A DNA stretch of 64,000 bases from Streptomyces sp. H39-S7 (GCF_027158205.1 NZ_JAPVLU010000038.1:1-64000), one strand, 5' to 3'; shown: positions 41,385 to 51,063, counted from the stretch's first letter. Numbers and translations: made by a program. The notes: generated from the letters alone by a model not told the origin.

Positions 41385-44300
41385 CGCTGGCCGAGGCACC
41401 CGAGCTGACGCTCGACACCGTGATCGACCCGGCCGGGTCGATCGCAGCGCCCCGCGCGGTCTTCTCCGCGAACGGTCCCGCACCCGAACGGACCCTGCTC
41501 GACATCCTGGCCGAGACCACCCGCAGGTACCCGAACGGCGCAGCCGTCGACGACGGTTCCACCGCGCTGAGCTACCGCGCGCTGGCGGCGGAGACCGAGG
41601 CGCTGCGGCTGCGGCTCGCCGCGGCGGGCATCGGCGCCGGTGACCGGGTCGGCGTCCGGGTGCCGTCCGGTACCAGCGACCTGTACATCTCGATCCTCGC
41701 GGTCCTCGCGGCAGGCGCCGCCTACGTGCCGGTGGACGCCGAGGACCCCGAAGAGCGCGCCGAGTTGGTCTTCTCGGAGGCGGGCGTGAGCGCCGTCATC
41801 GGCGCACACCGCGAGATCCGCTCCTGCGGCACCCCGCACGGGGTCGTGGGCCGGCGACCCGGACCCGACGACGACGCCTGGATCATCTTCACCTCGGGCT
41901 CGACCGGCAAACCCAAGGGCGTCGCCGTCACCCACCGCAGCGCCGCGGCGTTCGTGGACGCCGAAGCCGGACTCTTCCTCACCGAGGAGCCCATCGGCCC
42001 CGGCGACCGGGTGCTGGCCGGGCTGTCGGTCGCCTTCGACGCCTCCTGCGAGGAGATGTGGCTCGCCTGGCGGTACGGCGCCTGCCTCGTCGCCGCACCG
42101 CGCTCACTGGTGCGCACCGGGCTCGACCTGGGCCCCTGGCTGGTCGAGCAGCGCATCACCGTCGTGTCGACCGTGCCCACCCTGGCGGCGCTGTGGCCGT
42201 CCGAGGCGCTCGACGACGTCCGGCTGCTGATCTTCGGCGGCGAGGCCTGCCCGCCCGAACTCGCCGAGCGGACGGCCGTCGAGGGCCGCGAGGTGTGGAA
42301 CACCTACGGCCCGACCGAGGCGACCGTGGTCGCCTGCGCCGCCCAACTCACCGGCGAGGGCCCGGTCAGGATCGGACTGCCGCTCGACGGCTGGGACCTG
42401 GCGGTCGTGGACGCGCGCGGCGACCTCGTGCCCATGGGCGAGGTCGGCGAACTCGTCATCGGCGGGGTCGGGCTGGCCCGCTACCTCGACGCGGACAAGG
42501 ACGCCGAGAAGTACGCGCCGCTGCCCTCGCTGGGCTGGGAGCGCGCCTACCGCAGCGGCGACCTGGTCCGTGCCGACGCCGAGGGACTGCTCTTCATCGG
42601 CAGGGCGGACGAGCAGATCAAACTGGGCGGCCGCCGGATCGAACTCGGCGAGGTCGACGCGGCGCTGCAGGCGCTGCCGAACGTCGCGGGCGCGGCGGCC
42701 GCCGTCCGCACCACCCGGGGCGGCAACCAGATCCTCGTCGGCTACGTGGTGAGCGCGGAGCGGGACACGGCCGGCGACATGCCGGCCGTCGAGGGGACCC
42801 TGGCCGAAGCGACACCGGCCGTCGAAGCGGCACCGGCCGAAGCGGCACCGGCCGGCGAAGCCGGCGGCGCCTTCGACCCCGTCGACGCGCTGCGCCGGCT
42901 GCGCGAGGCGCTGCCCGCCTCGCTCGTGCCGCTCATCGCGGTCGTCGACACCCTGCCCACCCGGACCTCGGGCACGGTCGACCGGGCCGCGCTGCCGTGG
43001 CCGCTGCCCTCGGTGGACACCACCGGGCAGGAGAGCCCGCGGGAAGGCACCGAGGCGTGGCTGGCGGAGCAGTGGGCCGAGATCCTGGGCACCTCCGTGG
43101 GCTCCGCCGACGCAGAGTTCTTCGCGATCGGCGGCAGCAGCCTCGGCGCCGCCCGCCTGGTCGCCCTCATCCGTGCGCGCTTCCCCAACGTCTCCGTCAG
43201 CGATATCTACCAGAACCCGGCGCTGGGCGCGCTGGCCCGCGTGCTGGAGGCCTCGGACGCCCGCGAGAGCGCCGTGCGCACCGTACGGCCCACCCCGCGG
43301 CGCGCCGCCGCCGTACAACTGGCGCTGATGATCCCGCTGCTGACCATCCCGGGGCTGCGCTGGGCCGTGGGGATCGCCGCGCTGAACAACGTGCTCACCC
43401 GGTACGCGGGCTTCGAGTGGGCGCCCACCGTGTCCTGGTGGTGGGTGGCGCTGGGCTGGCTGCTGTGGGTCAGTTCGGCCGGCCGGGTGGCCGTCGCGGC
43501 CGGCGGCGCGCGGCTGCTGCTGCGCGGAGTCCGTCCCGGCACCTATCCGCGCGGCGGCAGCGTCCACCTGCGGCTGTGGACCGCGGAACGGCTGGCCGAG
43601 CGCGTCGGCGCGAACCGTCTGACCGGCACCTGGATCACCCACTACGCCCGCGCCCTCGGCGCGCGGATCGGCGCGGACGCCGATCTGCACTCGCTGCCGC
43701 CCGTCACCGGGATGCTGCGGCTCGGCAAGGGCTGCGCCATCGAGCCGGAGGTGGACCTGTCGGGCCACTGGCTCGACGGCGACCTGCTGCACATCGGCAA
43801 GATCCGCATCGGCGCGGCGGCCACGGTCGGCGCGCGCAGCACCCTGTTCCCCGGCGCCCGCGTCGGCAAGCGCGCCGAGATCGCACCGGGCTCCGGCGTG
43901 ACCGGGGCGGTGCCGGCCGGCCAGCGCTGGTCGGGTGTTCCGGCCGCGCGCACCGGCAAGGCCGCCCACCGCTGGCCGAACAGCCGCCCGCCGCGCACCC
44001 GGCGCTGGACCCTGGTCTACGGCCTCACCTCCACCGCGCTGGGCCTGCTGCCCGCACTGGCGGCGCTGCCAGGGCTGCTGACGCTGCTGCTGTTCGTCCG
44101 CGGCGAGTCCGCTCCCGGCGCCGTGCTCGCCGCCGCGCTGATCGCCGTACCGCTCGCCACGGCGGTGTCGCTGGCCGCCTACGCGCTGCTCGTCCTGGTC
44201 CTGGTCAGGGCGCTGGGCGCCGGGCTGCGCGAGGGGTACCACGCGGTGCACAGCGCGGTCGCCTGGCGGGCCTGGGCGACCGAGCGGCTGATGAACGCCG

Positions 44301-45412
44301 CGCGCGTCGTGCTCTTCCCGCTGTACGCGAGCCTGTTCACCCCGGTGTGGCTGCGCGCCCTGGGCATGAAGGTCGGGCGGCGCGTCGAGGCGTCGACGGT
44401 CCTGGCCCTGCCCGCGATGACCACCGTCGGCGACGGCGCGTTCCTCGCCGACGACACGATGGTCGCCACCTACGAGCTGGGCGGCGGGTGGATGCGCATC
44501 GCCGCCGCCCGGGTCGGCAAGCGGGCGTTCCTGGGCAACTCCGGGATGACCGCGCCGGGCCGCTCGGTGCCGAAGAACGGCCTGGTCGGCGTGTTGTCCT
44601 CGACGCCGAAGGGCGCCAAGGCGGGGAGCTCCTGGCTGGGCATGCCGCCGATGAAGCTGCCCCGGGCCGCGGAGGCCGGGGACCAGAGCCGCACCTACGA
44701 CCCGCCCCGCGCTCTGATGGCGGCGCGCGCGGCCGTCGAACTGTGCCGGGTCGTCCCGGTCATGTGCACCGTCGCCCTCGCGGTCCTGGTCGCGGGCGCG
44801 TTCGAGGCGCTGGCGGGTACCGCAGGGTTCGCCGTCGCGGCGCTGTGCGGCGGCCTGCTGCTGGCGGCCGCGGGGCTGCTGGCCTGCGGGGTCGCCGTCG
44901 CGGCCAAGTGGCTGCTGGTCGGCAGGTTCCGCACGGTCGAGCACCCGCTGTGGAGCTCGTTCGTGTGGCGCAACGAGCTCGCCGACACCTTCGTCGAGGT
45001 GCTGGCCGTGCCGTGGCTGGTGGGATCGGTCCCCGGCACCCCGCTGATGAACCTGTGGCTGCGGACGCTCGGCGCGCGGATCGGCCGCGGCGCCTGGTGC
45101 GAGACGTACTGGCTGCCGGAGGCCGACCTGGTGCGGGTCGGCGCCGGGGCCACCGTCAACCGGGGCTGCGTGGTGCAGACGCACCTGTTCCACGACCGGA
45201 TCATGCGCATGGACACCGTGGAGCTGGGGGATGGTTCAACCCTGGGTCCGCATGGCATCGTGCTACCCGGTGCGACCGTCGGGCCGCGCACCACCATCGG
45301 TCCCGCGTCGCTCGTCATGCGCGGCGAGTCGGTGCCCGAGGGCACCCGCTGGCTCGGCAATCCGATCGCCGCCTGGCACACCGACCGGCACGCAGAGGGG
45401 ACCCGCAGTTAG
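41381..45412 (+). CDS. Pls/PosA-like non-ribosomal peptide synthetase
   Basis: 1343 aa. The adenylation domain (residues ~35-460) shows A3 IIFTSGSTGKPKGVAVTH (~168), A5 NTYGPTEATV, A7 RAYRSGDLV and A8 IKLGGRRIELGEVDAAL. The carrier domain (~545-615) has FFAIGGSSLGAARLVAL with the phosphopantetheine Ser. The C-terminal ~720 residues alternate membrane segments with hexapeptide-repeat-like soluble domains (LRLGKGCAIEPEVDLSGHWL; VGDGAFLADDTMVATYEL; VRVGAGATVNRGCVVQTHLF). No condensation or thioesterase domain is present. This is the layout of epsilon-poly-lysine synthetase Pls and PosA, which build isopeptide homopolymers of a basic amino acid at the membrane. Substrate not read. Confidence 0.9.
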   Translation: MTLAEAPELTLDTVIDPAGSIAAPRAVFSANGPAPERTLLDILAETTRRYPNGAAVDDGSTALSYRALAAETEALRLRLAAAGIGAGDRVGVRVPSGTSDLYISILAVLAAGAAYVPVDAEDPEERAELVFSEAGVSAVIGAHREIRSCGTPHGVVGRRPGPDDDAWIIFTSGSTGKPKGVAVTHRSAAAFVDAEAGLFLTEEPIGPGDRVLAGLSVAFDASCEEMWLAWRYGACLVAAPRSLVRTGLDLGPWLVEQRITVVSTVPTLAALWPSEALDDVRLLIFGGEACPPELAERTAVEGREVWNTYGPTEATVVACAAQLTGEGPVRIGLPLDGWDLAVVDARGDLVPMGEVGELVIGGVGLARYLDADKDAEKYAPLPSLGWERAYRSGDLVRADAEGLLFIGRADEQIKLGGRRIELGEVDAALQALPNVAGAAAAVRTTRGGNQILVGYVVSAERDTAGDMPAVEGTLAEATPAVEAAPAEAAPAGEAGGAFDPVDALRRLREALPASLVPLIAVVDTLPTRTSGTVDRAALPWPLPSVDTTGQESPREGTEAWLAEQWAEILGTSVGSADAEFFAIGGSSLGAARLVALIRARFPNVSVSDIYQNPALGALARVLEASDARESAVRTVRPTPRRAAAVQLALMIPLLTIPGLRWAVGIAALNNVLTRYAGFEWAPTVSWWWVALGWLLWVSSAGRVAVAAGGARLLLRGVRPGTYPRGGSVHLRLWTAERLAERVGANRLTGTWITHYARALGARIGADADLHSLPPVTGMLRLGKGCAIEPEVDLSGHWLDGDLLHIGKIRIGAAATVGARSTLFPGARVGKRAEIAPGSGVTGAVPAGQRWSGVPAARTGKAAHRWPNSRPPRTRRWTLVYGLTSTALGLLPALAALPGLLTLLLFVRGESAPGAVLAAALIAVPLATAVSLAAYALLVLVLVRALGAGLREGYHAVHSAVAWRAWATERLMNAARVVLFPLYASLFTPVWLRALGMKVGRRVEASTVLALPAMTTVGDGAFLADDTMVATYELGGGWMRIAAARVGKRAFLGNSGMTAPGRSVPKNGLVGVLSSTPKGAKAGSSWLGMPPMKLPRAAEAGDQSRTYDPPRALMAARAAVELCRVVPVMCTVALAVLVAGAFEALAGTAGFAVAALCGGLLLAAAGLLACGVAVAAKWLLVGRFRTVEHPLWSSFVWRNELADTFVEVLAVPWLVGSVPGTPLMNLWLRTLGARIGRGAWCETYWLPEADLVRVGAGATVNRGCVVQTHLFHDRIMRMDTVELGDGSTLGPHGIVLPGATVGPRTTIGPASLVMRGESVPEGTRWLGNPIAAWHTDRHAEGTRS

Positions 45413-46773
45413 TGAACAAGGCACCGGGGGGCGGCCGTGCGGCCGCCCCGGCCCCGCCCGGGGCGGCCGTCTCCACCGATTCGTACCTGCCCGAGCACGG
45501 CAACGGCGGCTACCGCACGGTGCGCTACGACCTCGAGCTGGACTTCCGGCCGAGCGCCGACCGGCTCTCCGGGCGGGCACGGATCTCCGCGGTCACCGAC
45601 CACGCGCTCTCCGAGTTCAGCCTCGACTTCGGGACGTTCCGGATCGACCGGGTCCTGGTGGACGGCAAACGCCCCGCCCGCTACACCCACCGCGCCGGGA
45701 AGCTGCGGGTGCGCCCCGCCCGTGAACTGCCCGCGGGGGCGGCCTTCACGATCGAGGTGCGCTACGTCGGCACCCCGCGGCCGATCCGCAGCCGCTACTG
45801 GGGCGACCTGGGCTGGGAGCCGCTGGAGTACGGCGCGCTGGTGGCCGGCCAGCCGATCGGCGCGCCCTCGTGGTTCCCCTGCAACGACCACCCGTCCGAC
45901 AAGGCTGTCTACCGCATCGCGGTGACGGCGCCGACGGTCTGCACGGTGCTCGCCAACGGGACCCTGGAGTCGTGCACCATCGGCGGTTCCACCACGACGT
46001 GGGTCTACGAGCAGCGGGCGCCGATGGCGAGCTACCTCGCCAGCGTCCAGATCGGTCCCTACGAGCTGGTGGAGCACCTCGGCGGGCCGATCGCGCAGCC
46101 CGCGGCCGTCCCGATGGGCCTGCTCGTCCCGTTCGCCCACGACTTCGGCCGGCAGCCGGAGATGATGGAGCTGTTCCAGGACCTCTTCGGCCCGTATCCC
46201 TTCGAGGACTACGCGGTGGTCGTGGTCGACGAGGAGCTGGAGGTGCCGGTCGAGGCGCAGGCCCTGTCGGTCTTCGGCGCCAACCACGTCGACGGGCGGC
46301 GCGGCTTCGAGCGCCTGGTGGCCCATGAGCTGGCGCACCAGTGGTTCGGCAACAGCCTCACCGTCGCCGACTGGCGGCACATCTGGCTGAACGAGGGGTT
46401 CGCCTGCTACGCCGAATGGCTGTGGTCGGAGGCCGCGGGCGGCGCCCCCGCCGCCGTCCTGGCCGCCCGCGCGCGGGCCCGGCTCGCCGGACTGCCGCAG
46501 GATCTGCGGGTCGGCGACCCTGGCGTGCAGCGGATGTTCGACGACCGGGTCTACAAGCGCGGCGCGCTCACGCTGCACGCGCTGCGCACCACCATGGGCG
46601 ACACGGCCTTCTTCGCGCTGCTGCGCACCTGGACGTCGCAGTACCGCCACCGCACCGTCAGCACCGAGCAGTTCACCGCTCTCGCGCAGCAGTACACCCC
46701 GCACTCGCTGGACACCCTGTTCACGGCGTGGCTGCGCGAGCCCGCACTGCCGGCGCTGCCCCGGCCCCGTTAG
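45412..46773 (+). CDS. M1-family metallopeptidase
   Basis: 453 aa. The GTG at 45412 shares its first base with the synthetase stop (TAGTG), so the two are coupled. Zinc motif HELAHQW starts at residue ~305, with the third ligand Glu in NEGFACYAE (~328). The N-terminal beta-rich domain (YRTVRYDLELDFRPSADRLS) and the DEELEVPVEAQALS region, which takes the place of the GAMEN motif, are typical of bacterial M1 enzymes that lack a long C-terminus. No signal peptide. Linkage to the Pls-like gene suggests trimming or turnover of the homopolymer. Confidence 0.9.
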   Translation: MNKAPGGGRAAAPAPPGAAVSTDSYLPEHGNGGYRTVRYDLELDFRPSADRLSGRARISAVTDHALSEFSLDFGTFRIDRVLVDGKRPARYTHRAGKLRVRPARELPAGAAFTIEVRYVGTPRPIRSRYWGDLGWEPLEYGALVAGQPIGAPSWFPCNDHPSDKAVYRIAVTAPTVCTVLANGTLESCTIGGSTTTWVYEQRAPMASYLASVQIGPYELVEHLGGPIAQPAAVPMGLLVPFAHDFGRQPEMMELFQDLFGPYPFEDYAVVVVDEELEVPVEAQALSVFGANHVDGRRGFERLVAHELAHQWFGNSLTVADWRHIWLNEGFACYAEWLWSEAAGGAPAAVLAARARARLAGLPQDLRVGDPGVQRMFDDRVYKRGALTLHALRTTMGDTAFFALLRTWTSQYRHRTVSTEQFTALAQQYTPHSLDTLFTAWLREPALPALPRPR

Positions 46774-46890
46774 CCGGCCGCGTCTCCGTACCCGGCGTCC
46801 CCGCACCGCGCGTCCCGGTGCCACCTCGCGTTCCGGTGCCACCCCGCGTTCCGACACGCCCGGACGCGGCCCGGAATACGGGGATATGTC

Positions 46891-47021
46891 ATACAAGCTG
46901 TATAGGCTCGGCGTCGCAATATGGGATGAATCGGTCAGTTCTTGTCGTCATCGCGGCTTCACGGGCCGGGAAGTGACCGGACGTCACCGAATCCTCCTCT
47001 CACAGCTTCGGTGATCACCGA
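46891..47021. promoter_or_regulatory. Promoter and two palindromes upstream of GH3 gene
   Basis: ATACA-AGC-TGTAT (46891-46903) runs into TATAGGCT, a possible -10. Farther down TCGGTGATCACCGA (47008-47021) is a perfect 14-bp palindrome just before the TAGGAG ribosome site, and TCACCGAA (46984-46991) pairs with its left half. The first looks like a GntR-type operator; the second could be an operator or a 5'-UTR hairpin that hides the ribosome site. Confidence 0.45.
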
Positions 47022-47034
47022 CTAGGAGACGCCC

Positions 47035-49941
47035 GTGCCAGGCACTCCCCACCTTCCCCCTCCGGCCCGGCGCGGGACCCGTCGCGGGCGCCCGCGGCAC
47101 CTCGCCGTCCTGCTCGTCGCGGCCCTGTCGACGAGCCTGACGCCCGCGGTCGCCGGGTCGGCGGCGCAGGCCGCGCCGGGCTCGGAGCCCGTCCCCTGCG
47201 GGATCACGACGGCGGCGCTGAACCGGCCCGCCACCGCCTCGTCGACCGAGCGCGCCGACACCCCGGCCGCCGCGGCCTTCGACGGCAACGCGGGCACCCG
47301 CTGGTCCAGCGCCGCCACCGACCCGCAGTGGCTCCAGGTCGACCTCGGCGCCGACCGGGAGATCTGCGGAGCGCAACTGGCCTGGGAGACCGCGTACGCG
47401 AAGGCGTACCGGATCCAGGTCTCCGACGACGGCGCCGAGTGGACCACCGTCCACGACACCACCGCGGGCCAGGGCGGCATCGAGACGGTCGCGCTGAAGG
47501 GCACCGGCCGCTACGTGCGGCTGACCGGCCTCCAGCGGGCCACCGAGTGGGGCTACTCGCTCTGGGATTTCAGCGTCCTGACCCCCGGCGGCACCGGCGG
47601 CGCGCCCGGCGGCGGCGACGGCACCTGCCCCTGGGCCGACTCCAGCGCGCCCGTGGCCGACCGCGTCACGCAGCTCATGGCCCGGATGACGCAGTCCCAG
47701 AAGATCCAGATGCTGCACGGCACCGGCAACAGGACGCCGTACGTCGGGAACCTATCCGCGATCCCGTCCCTGTGCATCCCGTCGGTGGGCCTCCACGACG
47801 GTCCCGGCGGGGTGGGCGGCGGCCTGACCGGCGTGACCCAGCTGCCTTCGGCCGTGTCGTCCGCCGCCACCTGGGACACCGGTCTGCAGCAGCGGTACGG
47901 CTCCGTCGCCGGGAAGGAGTTCGCGGGCAAGGGTGCCGACGTGGCCCTCGGCCCGACGCTCAACATCGTGCGCGACCCGCGCTGGGGCCGCGCTTTCGAG
48001 ACCTACAGCGAGGACCCGTACCTGTCCGGGGAGATGGCCGTCGCCAACATCCGCGGCATCCAGGGCGAGGGCGTCATGGCGCAGGCCAAACACGTGGCGG
48101 TCTACAACCAGGAGACCAACCGCAACGGGCCCAAGGACAACGCGATCGTCGACACCCGCACCCTGCAGGAGATCTACCTGCCCGGGTTCCAGACCGCGGT
48201 CAGCAAGGGCGCGGCCGCCTCCGTGATGTGCGGCTACAGCACCGTCAACGGCGCCTACGACTGCCAGCACCCGTATCTGCTGAACACCGCCCTCTACGAG
48301 CAGGCGGACTTCGGCGGGTTCGTCACCAGCGACTGGGGCGGGACGCACTCCACCGTGGAGTCCGCGAACAGCGGCATGACGATGGAGATGCCCGGCGGGT
48401 CCTTCTACTCCAACCTCCTCGCCCAGGCCGTCGCCGACGGCAAGGTCACCCAGGCCACGCTCGACACCATGGTGAGCCGGGTGCTCACCCAGATGTTCGC
48501 CTTCGGCCTCTTCGACAAGCAGCGCACCGGATCGACCACCGCCGTGGTGACCTCCGCCGCCCACCGGGCGACCGCCCGTCAGATCGCCGAGCAGGGCAGC
48601 GTCCTGCTGAAGAACACCGGTCTGCTGCCGCTGTCGACGGCGTCGACGCACTCGATCGCGCTGCTCGGCCCCGACGCCGGCGCGGGCGTGCGCAGCGTGG
48701 GCGGCGGCAGCGCCGTCGTGACCAGCTCCGGCACCGTCTCGCCGCTGACCGGGATCCAGAACCGGGTCGCGGGCACCGGCACCACGGTCCAGTACAACGA
48801 CGGGAAGGACATCGCTGCCGCGGTCGCTCTGGCCCGCGCCTCCGACGTGGCGGTCGTCTGCGTCGGGTACATGGAGGGGGAGGGCGCCGACCTGAAGGGC
48901 ATCGACCTGACGGCCGCGCAGAACGATCTGGTGACGCAGGTCGCCGCGGCCAACCCCAGGACCGTGGTGGTCCTCAACACCGGCTCCGCCGTCACCATGC
49001 CGTGGCTGGGCCGGGTCCAGGCCGTACTGGAGGAGTGGTACGCCGGGCAGGAGGTCGGCAACGCCGTCGCCCGGCTGCTGTTCGGCGACACGAACCCGTC
49101 GGGGAAGCTGCCTGTCACCTTCCCCGCGAGCCTGGCCGACGTGCCCGCGCACACCGCGGCCCAGTGGCCCGGCACCGACGGCACCGTGCAGTACTCGGAG
49201 GGCCTGAAGGTCGGCTACCGGTGGTACGACGCGGGTGACGTCACCCCGCTGTTCCCGTTCGGGTTCGGGCTGTCGTACACGACGTTCTCCTTCTCCGGCC
49301 TCCAGGTCGGCACGCCGGACGCGAGCGGCGCCACCACCGTCTCCGCGACCGTCACCAACACCGGCGACCGCGCCGGCGCGGAGATCGCCCAGCTCTACGT
49401 CGGCGCTCCGGCCTCGACGGGTGAACCGGTCCGGCAGCTCAGGGGGTTCCAGCGGGTCGAGTTGCAGCCGGGGGAGAGCGGGCGGGTGGCGTTCACCGTC
49501 ACCGCGCACGATCTGGCGCACTGGTCGGACACCACGGACGGCTGGACGACCACCCCGGGCGCGTACCGGATCCTGGTCGGCGCCTCGTCCCGCGACCTGC
49601 CGCTGACCGGAACCCTGACGGTCGGCACACCGCTCTCGGCCAGGACCGTGACCGGCACCGCGACCGCCACGGGCAGCGTCGCCGTGACCAACCCGCACGG
49701 CATGAGCAGCCGGACCGGTGCTCCGGTCCGGCTGGCGATCGCGGCCCGGACCACCGGCTCCGCTGGGCCCGCACCGGTCTTCGCCGCGACCGGGCTGCCG
49801 AAGGGGCTGTCGATCAGCCGGGCCGGGGTGATCTCCGGTACGGCGACCGCACCGGGCACCAGCACGGTCTCCGTCACCGCGACCGCCCCCACCGGCGCGA
49901 CCGGCACCGCCGGCTTCGTGTGGACCGTCAGCCGGTCCTGA
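47035..49941 (+). CDS. Secreted GH3 beta-glucosidase with F5/8 type C domain
   Basis: 968 aa. Signal peptide residues 1-47 (arginine-rich start, LAVLLVAALSTSLTPAVAG, AQA). F5/8 type C / CBM32 domain ~50-185 (ALNRPATASSTERADTPAAA, RWSSAATDPQWLQVDLGA). GH3 N-domain ~210-520 with nucleophile Asp433 in FVTSDWGGTHS. GH3 C-domain ~535-760. Fibronectin-III-like domain ~785-860. C-terminal Ig-like part ending TGTAGFVWTVSRS. It should split terminal beta-glucosides or xylosides outside the cell while the CBM32 binds glycans. GGAG precedes GTG 47035. Confidence 0.92.
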   Translation: MPGTPHLPPPARRGTRRGRPRHLAVLLVAALSTSLTPAVAGSAAQAAPGSEPVPCGITTAALNRPATASSTERADTPAAAAFDGNAGTRWSSAATDPQWLQVDLGADREICGAQLAWETAYAKAYRIQVSDDGAEWTTVHDTTAGQGGIETVALKGTGRYVRLTGLQRATEWGYSLWDFSVLTPGGTGGAPGGGDGTCPWADSSAPVADRVTQLMARMTQSQKIQMLHGTGNRTPYVGNLSAIPSLCIPSVGLHDGPGGVGGGLTGVTQLPSAVSSAATWDTGLQQRYGSVAGKEFAGKGADVALGPTLNIVRDPRWGRAFETYSEDPYLSGEMAVANIRGIQGEGVMAQAKHVAVYNQETNRNGPKDNAIVDTRTLQEIYLPGFQTAVSKGAAASVMCGYSTVNGAYDCQHPYLLNTALYEQADFGGFVTSDWGGTHSTVESANSGMTMEMPGGSFYSNLLAQAVADGKVTQATLDTMVSRVLTQMFAFGLFDKQRTGSTTAVVTSAAHRATARQIAEQGSVLLKNTGLLPLSTASTHSIALLGPDAGAGVRSVGGGSAVVTSSGTVSPLTGIQNRVAGTGTTVQYNDGKDIAAAVALARASDVAVVCVGYMEGEGADLKGIDLTAAQNDLVTQVAAANPRTVVVLNTGSAVTMPWLGRVQAVLEEWYAGQEVGNAVARLLFGDTNPSGKLPVTFPASLADVPAHTAAQWPGTDGTVQYSEGLKVGYRWYDAGDVTPLFPFGFGLSYTTFSFSGLQVGTPDASGATTVSATVTNTGDRAGAEIAQLYVGAPASTGEPVRQLRGFQRVELQPGESGRVAFTVTAHDLAHWSDTTDGWTTTPGAYRILVGASSRDLPLTGTLTVGTPLSARTVTGTATATGSVAVTNPHGMSSRTGAPVRLAIAARTTGSAGPAPVFAATGLPKGLSISRAGVISGTATAPGTSTVSVTATAPTGATGTAGFVWTVSRS

Positions 49942-49947
49942 CCCCGG

Positions 49948-49968
49948 CGGCGCGGCCGGTCCGCGCCG
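49948..49968. terminator. Bidirectional hairpin between GH3 and M4 genes
   Basis: CGGCGCGG (49948-49955), loop CCGGT, CCGCGCCG (49961-49968). Eight perfect pairs between two convergent stops, so it can end transcription from both sides. Confidence 0.7.
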
Positions 49969-49989
49969 TGGCGCCGCGCTCCCGCGCCG

Positions 49990-51063
49990 TCACGAGCGGC
50001 CGGTCACGTTGACGCCGGTCCACGCGGCGGCGACCGCCGCGTACTGGCTACTGGCCGCCCCGTACAGGTCGCGCGCCGCGTTGAGGGTCGCGGTCCGGGC
50101 CGTGTGGTAATTGGCGTTGGACGTCAGGTACACGGTCAGCGCCCGGTACCAGATCGCCGCCGCGCTGTTCTGCCCGATGCCGGTGAGTACCGAGCCGTCG
50201 GCGGTCGGGCTGTTGTAGGAGATGCCGTTGACGACCCGGGGGCCGCTGCCCTCGGCGAGCAGGAAGAAGAAGTGGTTGGCGATCCCCGACGCCAGGTGCG
50301 GGTCGAGACTGGGGACCGACGTCGACCAGTAGTCGGGTGAGGCGCCGTCCCGGGAGGGCCGGTCCATGTAGCGCAGCGGGGTGCCGTTCCCGTTGAGGTT
50401 GGCCTTCTCGCCGATGAGGTAGTCGGGCACGTCGGCCGGGATGCCGGCGTAGAACTCCACCATGGTGGCGAAGATGTCGGAGGTGCCCTCGTTGAGCGCG
50501 CCCGCCTCGCCGCTGTAGCCGAGCCCGGCGGTGGCGGAGGTGACGCCGTGGGTGATCTCGTGCGCGCCGATGTCGATGGTGGTCAGCGGATGGGCGTTGT
50601 CCGATCCGTCGCCGTAGCTGACGCAGCCGCAGGCGTCGCTCCAGAAGACGTTGGCGTAGTTGCTGCCGTAGTGGACGACGCTGCGGATGCCCTTGCCGTC
50701 GTTCCTGACGCCGAGGCGCTGGAACGTGTACTTGAAGTAGTCCCACACGGAGACGGCGGCGAACTGGGCGTCGACGCCCGCGGACTGGATGTTGGTGGGA
50801 AGGCCGTTGCCCCAGATGTTGTCCGCGTCGGTGAGGACGGCATTGGTCCGGCCGTTGACGGTGACGGTGTTGCCGCGGGTCGGGTCCTGCAGCAGGTAGG
50901 CCGCCGCCGTCCTCGTGGTGGTCAGCGGGACCTTGCCGTCGTGCACCCCGTAGCCCGTGCCGAGGGCGGGGGAGTCAGCGGCCGCCGCGGTGCCCGAGCC
51001 CATGACCGACGCCAGCAGCGCCGCGGCCGCGAGAACGGCCCCCGCGGTGAGTCTCCGTCGCAT
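49990..51063 (-). CDS. Secreted M4-family (thermolysin-like) metallopeptidase
   Basis: 357 aa from ATG 51063. Signal peptide residues 1-29 (MRRRLTAGAVLAAAALLASV...AAAA). The zinc motif HEITH is at 168-172 and the third ligand Glu192 is in GALNEGTSDIF; the late catalytic His lies in HLASGIANHFFF. Secreted M4 enzymes normally have a ~180-residue FTP/PepSY propeptide, but here the catalytic domain begins about ten residues after the signal (GTGYGVHDGKVPLTTT). How this enzyme is kept inactive or folded is therefore unclear. AGAGAGG precedes the start. Confidence 0.9.
   Translation of the reverse strand: MRRRLTAGAVLAAAALLASVMGSGTAAAADSPALGTGYGVHDGKVPLTTTRTAAAYLLQDPTRGNTVTVNGRTNAVLTDADNIWGNGLPTNIQSAGVDAQFAAVSVWDYFKYTFQRLGVRNDGKGIRSVVHYGSNYANVFWSDACGCVSYGDGSDNAHPLTTIDIGAHEITHGVTSATAGLGYSGEAGALNEGTSDIFATMVEFYAGIPADVPDYLIGEKANLNGNGTPLRYMDRPSRDGASPDYWSTSVPSLDPHLASGIANHFFFLLAEGSGPRVVNGISYNSPTADGSVLTGIGQNSAAAIWYRALTVYLTSNANYHTARTATLNAARDLYGAASSQYAAVAAAWTGVNVTGRS

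Noticed and set aside
42104..45193. Very long open frame on the minus strand opposite the Pls-like synthetase
   Set aside because: Composition is Gly/Arg/Gln-rich without domains, and it lies entirely antisense to a well-supported gene; it is a high-GC shadow frame.
42058..45411. Long plus-strand frame overlapping the synthetase and running into the M1 peptidase
   Set aside because: Only the part from GTG 45412 shows natural composition and M1 motifs; the upstream part is an Arg-rich shadow.
46808..46852. 18-bp tandem repeat (CGCGTTCCGGTGCCACCC type, about 2.5 copies) after the M1 gene
   Set aside because: Too short and impure to suggest function; noted only as local slippage.
47328..49238. 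Long second plus-strand frame inside the GH3 gene
   Set aside because: Arg-rich shadow of the GH3 coding frame.
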